Assembly: GCA_043228905.1 (NCBI GenBank) | Contig: JBHGNT010000011.1 | Location: 1,426,001 to 1,490,000, forward strand | From: Azolla caroliniana | Lineage: Eukaryota > Polypodiophyta | Direction: 5' to 3' | Length of the DNA: 64,000 bases | Shown here: positions 21,742 to 33,804 of the stretch, in pieces | Layout: every line of letters begins with the position of its first letter | Position numbering within the stretch: the stretch's first letter is position 1 | Notes under the pieces: model-generated | What the model was told of the DNA's origin: nothing | Databases searched by the model: none | Seen by the model: the letters and a program-made list of their open reading frames with translations, nothing else | Position numbers and translations under genes: made by a program

Positions 21742-22194
21742 GCCAAAGTGACCACAGAGACCCCCGTGAAGATCGGAGATGTTCATGAACCGGTGGTGGC
21801 GTTGGTGGACCACGGTTCAGAAATCAATTTGATGTCCATGGACTTCTACAAGAAGGGGAAATGGCCGATCAACACCAAGCACGGGTGGAAAATACGGGCA
21901 GCGACGCGTGCCACCGAAGAACTGAATGGAGCCTGCCCGAATGTACGAGTAAAGATCGACGATGTCGAGATTGACCATCACTTCTTTGTGCAGGAGACGT
22001 CCTCACATCCGGTTATACTAGGAGAACCATACATCATGGCATCACGGATGGAGACCAAGGTGCTGGACAACGGCTCGGCCTATGCAAGGGTCAAGAGCCA
22101 GGATGGGCGTCACTCGGTCCAGTTCCTGACGGTGAGACTGAACCATGAGCGGAACCGCGAGACCCTCAGGGGCGAAAGCCGAGAGGATTTTTAG
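21742..22194 (+). CDS. Element E protease domain
   Basis: The frame continues directly from gag after the UAG. VVALVDHGSEINLMS is an aspartic protease active-site loop with DHG in place of the usual DSG/DTG. SHPVILGEPYI is the C-terminal ILG-type motif of retropepsins. The frame ends at GATTTTTAG (stop 22192-22194). RT lies in the -1 frame, which is open across this point. Copy D has the same DHG loop, so His is a family trait. Confidence 0.8.
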   Translation, partial: AKVTTETPVKIGDVHEPVVALVDHGSEINLMSMDFYKKGKWPINTKHGWKIRAATRATEELNGACPNVRVKIDDVEIDHHFFVQETSSHPVILGEPYIMASRMETKVLDNGSAYARVKSQDGRHSVQFLTVRLNHERNRETLRGESREDF

Positions 22195-23617
22195 ACAGGG
22201 CTATGACATGGGGCCGCGATAGTCCGGACACTCCGGGAAAACCCCACAAGTGTACGATAGCGAAGAAGACCTGTACTATAAGTAGGAAATTTTGGTTCTC
22301 CGACAACGGAGGGTGTACGATAGTCGACGTCATTGGCTGGAAGAAGAAAAGGGCAGAGGAGCGACTTCGGGCATGTGGTATCCTTGGCCCTGGAGAGGAA
22401 ATCAATGGAGCCGTGGAGGCAGTCTCTTTCGACGATACCTTGGGGGAGCTGCGAGAGGTAGTCGGAGGAGTCCTTAAAGAGGACCAGACGATTCCGGTAT
22501 GTTCGGAAAGGATGTACGAAGTCATCGCGAACTTCAGTAGAGGGCTCGAGTCGGATCAGATGGCCCGGGTGGACACGAGGTACAAGACTGTGGACCGGAA
22601 GGTGAGGCCAGTCGCGGCTCCCTTGCTGGAGGGCAGCGAGTTGCGAATAAAGGGCGTTGCGTTGGACCCAAGTTTACGAAATCCGGCCCGCATAGGACAC
22701 ACGTTCACCGACATAACGCTACGTGAGCTCAAAATCGGTGGGGCCGGCTTCCTACTGCTGGCGGAAGAGGACCGGTTTCGGGGAATGCTCGGAAGGCACG
22801 GGAAGGCTTTCACATTCTCACCAGAGGAGATCGGGTGCGTAGACCCGACAGTCGTGGAACCGATGGTGATATTCACAGTACTGCATGTGTCGTGGAGTCT
22901 CAAACCGATTCCAGTACCCAGAGCTCACATCCCGAAGCTGATGGAGCTGTTAAAGCGGAAGGTCGAGATGGGCATCCTCGAACTGTCGAGTGCCCCATAC
23001 TCGAATCGGTGGTTTACCGTGCCAAAGAAGAACGGCACGCTGTGCTTTATTCAAGACCTGCAGCCGGTCAACAAGGTGACCATTCGAAACGCAGGAATCG
23101 GACTGACAATAGACGAGTTCGCGGAGGCCTTCGCCGGAAGGTCGATTTACTCGATCGGTGATCTCTACTCGGGGTACGATCAATTCCAGCTAGCCATAGA
23201 GAGCAGAGACATCACGACAATGCGAACTCCTCTCGGCCTAGTATGGATGTGTACCCTACCGCAAGGAGGGACGAACTTGGTGGCTCACATGGTGAACGCA
23301 ATGAACAAGGTGCTAAGGGATTGTATCCCGGACATCACCATGCCGTTTTTGAACGACGTCCCGATCAAGGGATGCCCGGTGGAGGAAAAGGATGAGACGA
23401 TCGGATCGGACGGGTGTCGGAAATTCATGGCGAAGCACATCGATGACTACGAGAAGGTGCTGCAGAGGTTAGAGGGTGCGAAGCTCACCTTCTCCAGGGA
23501 AAAATCAGCCTTCGGGCAATCAGAGATCATGGTCGTCGGACACCTATGCGGGTCGTACGGCCGGAAACCATCTCCGACTAAGGTAGAAGCCATCTCCGCG
23601 ATGAAGCACGACTGTAG
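22188..23617 (+). pseudogene. Element E reverse transcriptase, 5' part
   Basis: The frame is open from the TTTTTA run at 22188 (first ATG 22203) to the F insertion. It shows NRWFTVPKKNG, RFIQDLQPVN-like CFIQDLQPVNKVT, GYDQFQL, LPQGGTNLVAHMVNAMNKVL, the catalytic box as MPFLNDVPIKG (Asp-Asp changed to Asn-Asp; copy D keeps FLDD) and VVGHLCGSYGRKPSPTKV. It breaks at ATGAAGCACGACTGTAG, where F begins. Confidence 0.85.
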
Positions 23618-24251
23618 TGTTGGGATTACGGTCCCTCCAGATGGGATGGTCAGATGTCCGGGAATCGGGAATGAAGACCCGAATGAGGAGTACCCGGTAT
23701 CGGAACCGGATGATGAAGACCCGGTTTCGGATCCGGATGATGAAGACCCCGGCTACGGAGCCGGATGACGAATGTACCCGGAGAGAGATCCGGATGCGGG
23801 GACATATTTGTGAATATGTTTGCCAAGGGCCCTCGAGGCTATATTTGTAAATAGCCCGAAAGTCATATGTGTATAAATATGACTTAGGGCAAACAGTTTT
23901 GTTGTTGTTGCTCAGTTTTCTGTTTTCCACTTAGAGGGAGCGAAGTGAGAGCAGCCGTGAGAGAGAGTGAGAGAGAGAGAAAGGAAGAGGTCGACGCCTC
24001 TGTGTAATACCGCCGCCTGTGGCGAGCACAGCGAGCTCAAGGTCGTCGCCTTGCAGCTCGCCATTGTACATTCCCTGCGTATAGTGATAGTTGGAGTCTT
24101 GCACTCCCGTGGTTTTTCCCGTCTAGGGTTTTCCACGCTAAACCCTGTGCATTCGAGTCTCTCTCTGTGTTTTCGATTTACTTCTGCATTGATTCGTGTT
24201 TCCTCGGTTGTGGCCGAGAGGTGAAGGTTTTGAAAGCGTCAATTTCTAACA
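23618..24251 (+). repeat. Element F 5' LTR
   Basis: This 634-bp LTR runs from TGTTGGGATT to TTCTAACA. It contains a triplicated acidic-codon-like GATGATGAAGACCC word between about 23709 and 23755. TATA (GTATAAATATGAC) is near 23870. A telo-box-like TAGGGTTTTCC lies near 24125. It is longer than the G LTR because of the extra repeats at its 5' end. Confidence 0.92.
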
Positions 24252-24282
24252 ATCTGGTATCAGAGCGACTGCAGTGCAAAAA

Positions 24283-25521
24283 ATGGAAGGCGGCAGCAGC
24301 GGGCAGCCGGGGATGATGGTGCTGAATGCGCAGAACTACGCCGACTGGAAGATAAAGATGGAGGATCTGCTCATTGTTCGGGACCTGTATGAACTGATCG
24401 ACAGGTCGGAAATACCCAAGGGGGTACTTGAGACGGAATGAAGGCTTCTAAACCGGAAAGCCGTTGCAACCATTCGGCAATACGTCGACGTGAGCGTTCT
24501 ACAACATGTGGCGAACGACACCAACGCATATGAGATGTGGCAGAAGCTGTCGGGCCTCTACGAGAGGAAGAATGCGTTGAACTGGACCTCCCTGATGAGG
24601 AAGATAGTGAACCTCAAGTACCGGGACGGCGAGAGTATGGTGGAACACGTAAGCACGTTCATGGGATTCGTGAACCAGCTTGCGGCGATCAAGTTCCTGT
24701 TGGAGGATGCAATGCAAGCCATCATGCTGATGTGTACATTGCCGGAAAGCTGGGAGAACTTGGTGGTGACTCTCAGCACCTCCTGCACCGAAGATAACTT
24801 GTCCCTACAAACGGTAAAGACAAGCATTTTAAACGAAGAAGCGCGTCGGAGAGATAAAGAACCGGCCTCCGATCTGAAGATGCTGCTTACCGAATCGGAT
24901 CGGGGAAGACAACGGAACCGGAGTCCGCAAAGACGGGAGAAGTCGGGGACCCGGTCGCAGTCAAGAGGAAGGCCCACATGCTTCCACTGTGGGAAGCCGG
25001 GGCACTTCCGAAAGAATTGTCGGCATTACCGAAAAGACAACGGAGCCGACGACACCGATTCGAAGAAGTCTTCAGAACGGAACGGTGCTTACCGGGGAGC
25101 CACAGACCGGAATGGTTCGGATCGGCGAGGGCAGGACCGGAAAGGAACGACGGCACTCGCGGCAAGTGAAGAGGAGATCATGCTCATCACCGAAGAAGGT
25201 GAACTAAACATTGCCGGCGATGAGACTACCTGGGTGGTCGATTCCGGAGCGTCGTTCCACCTGACCCCGGAAAGAAGATACTTCTCATCCTACACAGCCG
25301 GTGAGCATGGCTGTGTTCGGATGGGAAATGAAGGTACGTGCCGGATTGCTGGCATAGGAGACGTGTGGTTGACAACCTCGACCGGATGCAAAATGTTGCC
25401 GAAGGATGTCCGACACGTTCCGGAGGTTCTATTGAACCTGATTTCGGCCGGGAGGCTAGACGATGAAGGCTACACAGGTAGCATCCGGAACTGCGTAATG
25501 AAGTTCAGCAAGGGGAGCCTG
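24283..25521 (+). pseudogene. Element F Gag-protease-start of integrase head
   Basis: From the ATG at 24283, 17 bases after the PBS, this reads the copia Gag (LNAQNYADWKIKMEDLL, YEMWQKLSGLYER). A TGA at 24439-24441 (TGG in G) breaks it. The CCHC knuckle CFHCGKPGHFRKNC lies near 24980 and the protease loop WVVDSGASFHLTP near 25230. It ends at the G insertion site GCCTG (25517-25521). The remainder is at 30816-33652. Confidence 0.9.
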
Positions 25522-26109
25522 TGTTGGGATTTCGGTCCCTCCGGATGGGATGTCCGGAGATGAATGACGGCAAGCCCGGTTACGGTTACGGAGCCGGATG
25601 ATGAAGACCCCGGTTTCAAAGCCGGATGACGAATGTACCCGGAGAGAGATACGGATGCGGAGACATATTTGTGAATATGTTTGCCAAGAGCCCTTGTGGC
25701 TATATTTGTAAATAGCCCGAAAGTCATATGTGTATAAATATGACTTAGGGCAAACAGTTAAGTAGTTGTTGCTCATTTTTCTGTTTTCCACTAAGAGGGA
25801 GCGAAGTGAGAGCAGCCGAGAGTGAGTGAGAGAGAAGGAGGAAGGAAGAGGTCGACGCCTCTGCGTAATACCGCCGCCTGTGGCGAGAACAACGAGCTCA
25901 AGGTCGTCGCCTTGCAGCTCGCCATTGTACATTTCCGCGTATAGTGATAGTTGGAGTATTGCACTCCCGTGGTTTTTTCCCATTTAGGGTTTTCCACGTA
26001 AAACATCCAGTGTGCCCTTCTCTCTATTGTTTTTCGTGCACTGTTGTATTTCCCGTTTTCTGTGAATCGATCCTGTTCCTCGGTTGTGGCCGAGCACGGA
26101 ATTACGACA
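25522..26109 (+). repeat. Element G 5' LTR
   Basis: This 588-bp LTR runs from TGTTGGGATT to ACGACA. TATA (GTATAAATATGAC) is near 25731-25743. A telo-box-like TTAGGGTTTTCC is at about 25983-25994. Confidence 0.95.
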
Positions 26110-26112
26110 AAT

Positions 26113-26124
26113 TGGTATCAGAGC
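26113..26124 (+). other. Primer-binding site of G (initiator Met tRNA)
   Basis: TGGTATCAGAGC lies 3 bases after the 5' LTR. The same site in F is at 24255-24266. Confidence 0.95.
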
Positions 26125-26140
26125 GACGGTAACACAGAAA

Positions 26141-29100
26141 ATGGAAGGCGGCAGCAGCGGGCAGCCGGGGATGATGGTGCTGAATGCGCAGAACTACGCC
26201 GACTGGAAGATAAAGATGGAGGATCTGCTCATTGTTTGGGATCTGTATGAACCGATCGACAGGTCGGAAATAACCAAGGGGGTACTTGAGACGGAGTGGA
26301 GGCTTCTGAACCGGAAAGCCGTTGCAACCATTCGGCAATACGTCGACGTGAGCGTTCTACAACACGTGGCGAACGACACCAACGCATATGAGATGTGGCG
26401 GAAGCTGTCGGGCCTCTACGAGAGGAAGAATGCGTTGAACCGGACCTCCCTGATGAGAAAGATAGTGAACCTCAAGTACCGGGACGGCGAGAGTATGGTG
26501 GAACACGTAAGCACGTTCATGGGATTCGTGAACCAGCTTGCGGCGATCAAGTTCCCGTTGGAGGATGCAATGCAAGCCATCATCCTGATGTGTACATTGC
26601 CGGACAGCTGGGAGAACTTGGTGGTGACTCTCAGCACCTCCTGCACCGAAGATAACTTGTCCCTACAAACGGTAAAGACAAGTATTTTGAACGAAGAAGC
26701 GCGTCGGAGAGATAAACAACCGGTTTCTGATCAGAAGATGCTGCTTACCGAATCGGATCGGGGAAGACAATGGAACCGGAGTCCGCAAAGACGGGAGAAG
26801 TCGGGGACCCGGTCGCAGTCAAGAGGAAGGCCAACATGCTTCCACTGTGGGAAGCCGGGGCACTTCCGGAAGAATTGTCGGCATTACCGAAAGGACAACG
26901 GAGCCGACGACACCGATTCGAAGAAGTCACCGGAGAGAAACGGTGCATACCGGGGAGCCACGGACCGGAGAGGTCCGGATCGGCGAGGGCAGGACCGGAA
27001 AGGAACGACGGCACTCGCGGCAAGTGAAGAAGAGATAATGCTTATTACCGAAGAGAGGGAGCTGAACCTTGCCGGTGTAGAGATGACCTGGGTGGTCGAT
27101 TCCGGAGCGTCGTTCCACCTGACCCCGGAGAAGAAATACTTCTCATCCTACCCAGCCGGTGAGCACGGCTGTGTCCGGATGGGAAATGAAGGCACATGCC
27201 GGATTGCCGGCATAGGAGACGTGTGGCTGTTGACATCAACCGGATGCAAGATGCTGTTGAAGGATGTGCGACACGTTCCGGAGGTCCGTTTGAACCTGAT
27301 CTCGGCCGGGAGGCTAGATGATGAAGGCTACACGGGTAGCATCCGGAACGGTGTCATGAAGTTCAGCAAGGGGAGCCTGATAGTGGCTTGGGCCCGGAAG
27401 GTCAACACCCTGTACCTGATGAATTCCCGGCTATGTCCGGAGGAGCTGAACATGGCAGCCGACACTGCCGGTGAGCTGTGGCACAAGAGACTGTGCCACA
27501 TGAGCGAGAAGGGGATGAAGAGGCTTGCAGAAGACAACCTCATTCCAGTGAAGCATGTGCATCTGGAGAAGTGCACCGATTGCCTGGCCGGTAAGCAGAA
27601 CCGAACCTCCTTCCACTAAAGTCCACCGACGAGACGTAGCGCACCATCGGAGTTGGTGCACACGGATGTGTGTCAGGTAGAAACGAAGTCACATGGCGGA
27701 GCCCAGTACTTCGTGACTTTCATTGATGATCACAGCCGGAAGCTGTGGACGGCGCCGTTGAAGACAAAGGACCAAGTGTTGTCCGTCTTCAAAGAACTCT
27801 ACGCAAGAGTGGAAAGGGAATCCGGCAAGAAGCTGAAAGCGATACGAGCGGATAACGGAGGGGAATACCGGGGGCAGTTCCAGGAGTACTGTCGCTCGAA
27901 GGGAATCCGGCTCGAGTTTACTGTGCCGAAGACGCCGGAACTGAACGGGCTGGCCGAGAGGATGAACCGGACCATAATGGAGAGGGTCCGGAGTATGCTG
28001 GCGCATGCGAAATTACCCAAGGGGTTTTGGGCTGAGGCAATGTCGACGGCGACATACGTGATAAACAGATCACCCTCAGTACCTTTGGACGGAGACACGC
28101 CGCAGAAAGTGTGGACCGGTAAGGAAGTGTCCTACCGGCATCTGAAGGTGTTCGGGTGTCTCGCATACGTGCATGTGGCAAAGGACCGGAGAGGAAAGCT
28201 AGATCCAAAGACCCGGCCATGCATATTCCTCGGTTACGGCGACGACGAGTTCGGCTACCGAGTATGGGACCCGGTCGACAAGAAGATATTCAGGAGTCGA
28301 GACATCATCTTCATGGAGGACAAGACACTCGCCGACTGGGAGTCGGAGAAGAAGATGAAGAGCTGCTCCAAGTCGACCGGTGAGGATCAACTCTACGAGG
28401 AGCAGTCCCGACCGGCAAGGGACCGGTTAACACTCGAGGATCCGGCCGAAGACTATGAAGAAACAGAACCGGCCAAAGAAGATGAAAATGATACTGGAAC
28501 CGGCCCCGATCCCGAAATGGATTCGGATGAAGAAGAATCGGAAGAACCGGTTACCGAAGCTCCGGAACGGAGATATCCTCTAACAGAGAGAAGGGCCCCC
28601 CGGAGATTTCCGGAACCAGAGCACGTGCTGCTAACCGACGAAGGGGAGCCGGAGAGCTTTGAAGAAGCAAAGCATGACACCCAGAGCCGCAGGTGGTTGA
28701 GTGCCATGCAGGACGAGATGAATTCCCTGCATGAGAACCACACATATAAACTTGTGGAGTTGCCGAAAGGAAAGCGGGCACTTCGAAACAAGTGGGTGTT
28801 CAAGCTGAAACCGGGAGATGCCGGAAACCCCCCGAGATACAAAGCCAGGATCGTGGTGAAGGGGTTTCAGCAGAAGAAGGGCGTCGACTTCGACGAGATA
28901 TTCGCCCCAGTAGTGAAGATGACCTCCATCCGGACGGTGCTGAGCATAGCGGCAAGCATGGACCTCGAGGTTGAACAGATGGACGTGAAGACGGCATTCC
29001 TTCACGGTGACCTCGAAGAAGAGATCTACATGCAGCAACCGGAAGGATTCGAGAAGAAAGGGAAGGAGCACCTGGTATGCCGGTTGAAGAAGAGCCTTTA

Positions 29101-30217
29101 CGGACTGAAGCAGGCTCCCCGGCAATGGTACCGGAAGTTCGACTCCTTCATGACCGACGAAGGGTACCACAAAACGCAGTCTGATCACTGCGTGTTTGTG
29201 AAGAAGTTCGAAGGAGGAGACTCTCTAATACTCCTCCTGTACGTGGACGACATGTTGATCGTCGGACGGGACCAGGTCAAGATACGGACGCTGAAGAAAG
29301 CACTTCACCGAACCTTCTCAATGAAGGACCTGGGTCCGGCGAGGCAAATACTAGGGATGCACATCATCCGGGACCGGAAGAAGAAGCAGTTGTGGCTGTC
29401 ACAGGAGAAGTACGTGACAAAGGTTCTTCACCGGTTCAACATGTCGGAAGCAAGACCGGTCGGGTCAACCCTCCCGGGAAACTGCAAGTTGTCCAGCAAG
29501 CAAAGCCCCAAGACAAAGGCTGAGAAGGAGGATATGATGAAAGTACCATATGCCTCTGCCGTCGGAAGCTTAATGTACGCAATGGTGTGTACAAGACCGG
29601 ACATAGGATATGCAGTTGGAGTGGTGAGCCGGTACATGAGCAATCCCGGCAAAGAGCACTGGAACGCGGTCAAGTGGATACTCCGATACCTGAAGGGCAC
29701 GGCAAACGTGTGCCTCCGATTCGGCTCCGGTAAGCCCGAACTCGACGGCTTTACCGATTCGGATATGTCGGCTGATGCAGATACCAGCCGGTCCACATCA
29801 GGGTATGTGATGACGTATGCAGGGGGAGCTGTTTCGTGGCAGTCGAGACTGCAGAAGACGGTTGCGTTGTCAACCACGGAGGCGGAGTACATGGCGGCTG
29901 TTGAAGCCGGCAAGGAAATAATATGGATGAAGGACTTCATTAGAGAGCTCGGTATCCAGCAGGAGGAGTACCGACTCTACTTCGACAGTCAGAGTGCCAT
30001 CCACCTTGCGAAGAACGCGGCTTATCACTCCCGGACGAAGCACATCCAGCGAAGATATCACTGGATCCGGGAAAGGATAGAAGACAAGGAGTTCGTGCTG
30101 ACGAAGGTCCACACGGACGAGAACGGGTCGGATATGCTGACCAAGGTGCTCACACCCGACAAGCTGGAAGCATGCCGGAAGAGGATCGGACTGGAGAGAC
30201 ATCCCATGCCGAAGTGA
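26141..30217 (+). pseudogene. Element G Gag-Pol polyprotein, one in-frame stop
   Basis: A single frame of 1,359 codons from the ATG at 26141. Domains in order: copia Gag (about residues 1-215), CCHC knuckle CFHCGKPGHFRKNC, protease WVVDSGASFHL, integrase head with HKRLCHMSEKGM and CTDCLAGKQ, integrase core (VHTDVCQ, RADNGGEYRG, AERMNR), RT with LLYVDDMLIVG, and RNase H (DGFTDSDMSADAD, YFDSQSAIHLAKN). The only break is a TAA at 27617-27619, where F has TCA. All catalytic residues I can check are present, so this copy is one substitution from an intact frame. Sense strand only. Confidence 0.95.
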
Positions 30218-30227
30218 AGGGGGAGTT

Positions 30228-30815
30228 TGTTGGGATTTCGGTCCCTCCGGATGGGATGTCCGGAGATGAATGACGGCAAGCCCGGTTACGGTTACGGAGC
30301 CGGATGATGAAGACCCCGGTTTCAGAGCCGGATGACGAATGTACCCGGAGAGAGATACGGATGCGGAGACATATTTGTGAATATGTTTGCCAAGAGCCCT
30401 TGTGGCTATATTTGTAAATAGCCCGAAAGTCATATGTGTATAAATATGACTTAGGGCAAACAGTTAAGTAGTTGTTGCTCATTTTTCTGTTTTCCACTAA
30501 GAGGGAGCGAAGTGAGAGCAGCCGAGAGTGAGTGAGAGAGAAGGAGGAAGGAAGAGGTCGACGCCTCTGCGTAATACCGCCGCCTGTGGCGAGAACAGCG
30601 AGCTCAAGGTCGTCGCCTTGCAGCTCGCCATTGTACATTTCCGCGTATAGTGATAGTTGGAGTATTGCACTCCCGTGGTTTTTTCCCATTTAGGGTTTTC
30701 CACGTAAAACATCCAGTGTGCCCTTCTCTCTATTGTTTTTCGTGCACTGTTGTATTTCCCGTTTTCTGTGAATCGATCCTGTTCCTCGGTTGTGGCCGAG
30801 CACGGAATTACGACA
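30228..30815 (+). repeat. Element G 3' LTR
   Basis: This is near identical to 25522-26109. The polypurine tract AAGGGGGAGTTT directly precedes it. The target duplicate GCCTG follows at 30816-30820. Confidence 0.95.
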
Positions 30816-33652
30816 GCCTGATAGTGGTTCGGGCCCGGAAAGTCAACACACTGTACCTTATGAATGCCTGGTTGTGTCCGGAGGAGTTGAACGTGGCAGC
30901 CGACACTGCCGGTGAGCTGTGGCACAAGAGACTGTGCCACATGAGTGAGAAGGGGATGAAGAGGCTTGCAGAAGACAACCTTATTCCAGTGAAGCATGTG
31001 CACCTGGAGAAGTGCACCGATTGCCTGGCCGGTAAGCAGAACCGAACCTCCTTCCACTCAAGGCCACCGACGAGACGTAGCGCACCATTGGAGTTGGTGC
31101 ACACTGACGTGTGTCAAGTAGAAACGAAGTCACATGGCGGAGCCCAGTACTTCGTGACATTCATTGATGACCACAGCTGGAAGCTGTGGACGGCACCGTT
31201 GAAAACAAAGGACCAAGTGTTGTGCGTCTTCAAAGAACTCCACGCGAGAGTGGAAAGGGAATCCGGCAAGAAGCTGAAAGCGATACGAGCGGATAACGGA
31301 GGGGAATACCGGGGGCAGTTCGAGGAGTACTGTCGCTCGAAGGGAATCCGGCTCGAGTTTACTGTGCCGAAGACGCCGAAACTGAACGGGCTGGCCGAGA
31401 GGATGAACCGGACCATAATGGAGAGGGTCCGGAGTATGCTGGCGCATGCGAAATTACCCAAGGGGTTTTGGGCTGAGGCAATGTCGACGGCGACATACGT
31501 GATAAACAGATCACCCTCAGTACCTTTGGACGGAGACACGCCGCAGAGAGTGTGGACCGGTAGGGAAGTATCCTACCGGCATCTGAAGGTGTTCGGGTGT
31601 CTCGCATATGTGCATGTGGCAAAGGACCGGAGAGGAAAGCTAGATCCAAAGACCCGGCCATGCATATTCCTCGGTTACGGCGATGACGAGTTCGGCTACC
31701 TAGTATGGGACCCGGTCGACAAAAAGATATTCCGGAGTCGTGATATCATCTTCATGGAGGACAAGACACTCGCCGACTGGGAGTCGGAGAAGAAGATGAA
31801 GAGCTCCAAGTCGACCGGTGAGGATCAACTCTACGAGGAGCAGTCCCGACCGGCAAGGGACCGGTTAGCACTCGAGGATCCGGCCGAAGACGGGGAAGAA
31901 ACAGAACCGGCCGAGGAAGATGAAACTGATACCGGAACCGGCCCCGATACCGAAATGGATTCGGATGAAGAGGAAACGGAGGAGCCAGTTACCGAAGCTC
32001 CGGAACGGAGATATCCTCTAAGAGAGAGAAGGTCCCCCTGGAGATTTCCGGAACCAGAGCACGTGCTGCTAACCGACGAGGGGGAGCCGGAGAGTTTTGA
32101 AGAAGCAAAGCTTGACACCCATAGCCGCAGGTGGTTAAGTGCCATGCAGGAGGAGATGGATTCCCTGCATGAGAACCACACATATGAACTTATGGAGTTG
32201 CCGAAAGGAAAGCGGGCACTTCGAAACAAGTGGGTGTTCAAGCTGAAACCGGGAGATGCCGGAAACCCCCCGAGATACAAAGCCAGGATCGTGGTGAAGG
32301 GGTTCCAGCAGAAGAAGGGCGTCGACTTCGACGAGATATTTGCCCCGGTAGTGAAGATGACCTCCATCCGGATGGTGTTGAGCATAGCGGCAAGCATGGA
32401 CCTCGAGGTAGAACAGATGGACGTGAAGACGGCATTCCTTCTCGGTGACCTCGAAGAAGAGATCTACATGCAGCAACCGGAAGGATTCGAGAAGAAAGGG
32501 AAGGAGCACCTGGTATGCCGGTTGAAGAAGAGCCTTTACGAACTGAAGCAGGCTCCCCGGCAATGGTACCGGAAGTTCGACTCTTTCATGACCGACGAAG
32601 GGTACCACAAAACGCAGTCCGATCACTGCGTGTTTGTGAAGAAGTTCGAAGGAGGAGACTTTCTAATACTCCTGTACGTGGACGACATGTTGATCGTCGG
32701 ACGGGACCAGGTCAAGATACGGATGCTGAAGAAAGCGCTTCACCGAACATTCTCAATGAAGGACCTGGGTCCGGCGAGGCAAATACTAGGGATGCACATC
32801 ATCCGGGACCGGAAGAAGAAGCAGTTGTGGCTGTCACAGGAGAAGTACGTGACAAAGGTTCTTCACCGGTTCAACATGTCGGAAGCAAGACCGGTCGGGT
32901 CAACCCTCCCGGCAAACTGCAAGTTGTCTAGCAAGCAAAGCCCCAAGACAAAGGCTGAGAAGGAGGACATGATGAAAGTACCATATGCCTCTGCCGTCGG
33001 AAGCTTGATGTACGCAATGGTGTGTACAAGACCGGACATAGGATATGCAGTCGGAGTGGTGAGCCGGTACATGAGCAATCCCGGCAAAGAGCACTGGAAC
33101 GCGGCCAAGTGGATACTCCGATACCTGAAGGGCACGACAAACGTGTGCCTCCGATTCGGCTCCGGTAAGCCCGAACTCGACGGCTTTACCGATTCGGATA
33201 TGTCGGCTGATGCAGATACCAGCCGGTCCACATCAGGGTATGTGATGACGTATGCAGGGGGAGCTGTTTCGTGGCAGTCGAGGCTGCAGAAGACGGTTGC
33301 GTTGTCAACCACGGAGGTGGAGTACATGGCGGCTGTTGAAGCCGGCAAGGAAATAATATGGATGAAGGACTTCATTAGAGAGCTCGGTATCCGGCAGGAG
33401 GAGTACCGACTCTACTGCGACAGTCAGAGTGCCATCCACCTTGCGAAGAATGCGGCCTATCACTCCCGGACGAAGCACATCCAGCGAAGATATCATTGGA
33501 TCCGGGAAAGGATAGAAGACCAAGAGTTCGTGCTGACGAAGATCCACACGGACGAGAACGGGTCAGATATGCTGACCAAAGTGCTCACACCCGACAAGCT
33601 GGAAGCGTGCCGGAAGAGGGTCGGACTGGAAAGACATCCCATGCCGAAGTGA
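30816..33652 (+). pseudogene. Element F integrase-RT-RNase H, 3' part of gag-pol
   Basis: The frame is open for about 945 codons from the junction with G to the TGA at 33652. It carries the integrase head (HKRLCHMSEKGM), core (VHTDVCQ, RADNGGEYRG, AERMNR), RT (LILLYVDDMLIVG) and RNase H (YCDSQSAIHLAKN). The open frame extends backward into the G 3' LTR to 30650, giving an apparent 1,000-residue ORF whose first 55 residues are LTR-encoded. The catalytic core is intact, but gag is separated by 5.3 kb. Confidence 0.92.
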
Positions 33653-33662
33653 AGGGGGAGTT

Positions 33663-33804
33663 TGTTGGGATTACAGTCCCTCCGGATGGGATGGTCAGAT
33701 GTCCGGGAATCGGGAATGAAGACCCGAATGAGGAGTACCCGGTATCGGAACCGGATGATGAAGACCCGGTTTCGGATCCGGATGATGAAGACCCCGGCTA
33801 CGGA
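33663..33804 (+). repeat. Element F 3' LTR, truncated to 142 bp
   Basis: This starts TGTTGGGATTACAG after the polypurine tract and matches 23618 to about 23759. It stops at GGCTACGGA, and E sequence (TCCCGATTC) begins at 33805. Confidence 0.92.

Larger units (their letters stand above)
25522..30815 (+). mobile_element. Element G: young Ty1/copia element
   Basis: The LTRs (25522-26109 and 30228-30815) are both 588 bp, and I saw only two differences between them (near 25617 and 25889). The target duplicate GCCTG is at 25517-25521 and 30816-30820. The PBS is TGGTATCAGAGC (26113-26124) and the polypurine tract AAGGGGGAGTTT ends at 30227. Gag-pol is full length apart from one stop. It inserted into its own relative F. 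Confidence 0.96.
23618..33804 (+). mobile_element. Element F: Ty1/copia element, interrupted by G, 3' LTR truncated
   Basis: The 5' LTR (23618-24251) is followed by the Met-tRNA PBS (24255-24266). The gag-pol is split by G at the GCCTG target, and the 3' LTR is only 142 bp (33663-33804). The truncation also removed about 290 bp of E, so one deletion took both. F and G are close relatives of one family. Confidence 0.93.

Noticed and set aside
30650-33652. A 1,000-residue ORF taken as one gene
   Set aside because: The first 55 residues are G LTR sequence; the rest is the 3' half of F gag-pol.
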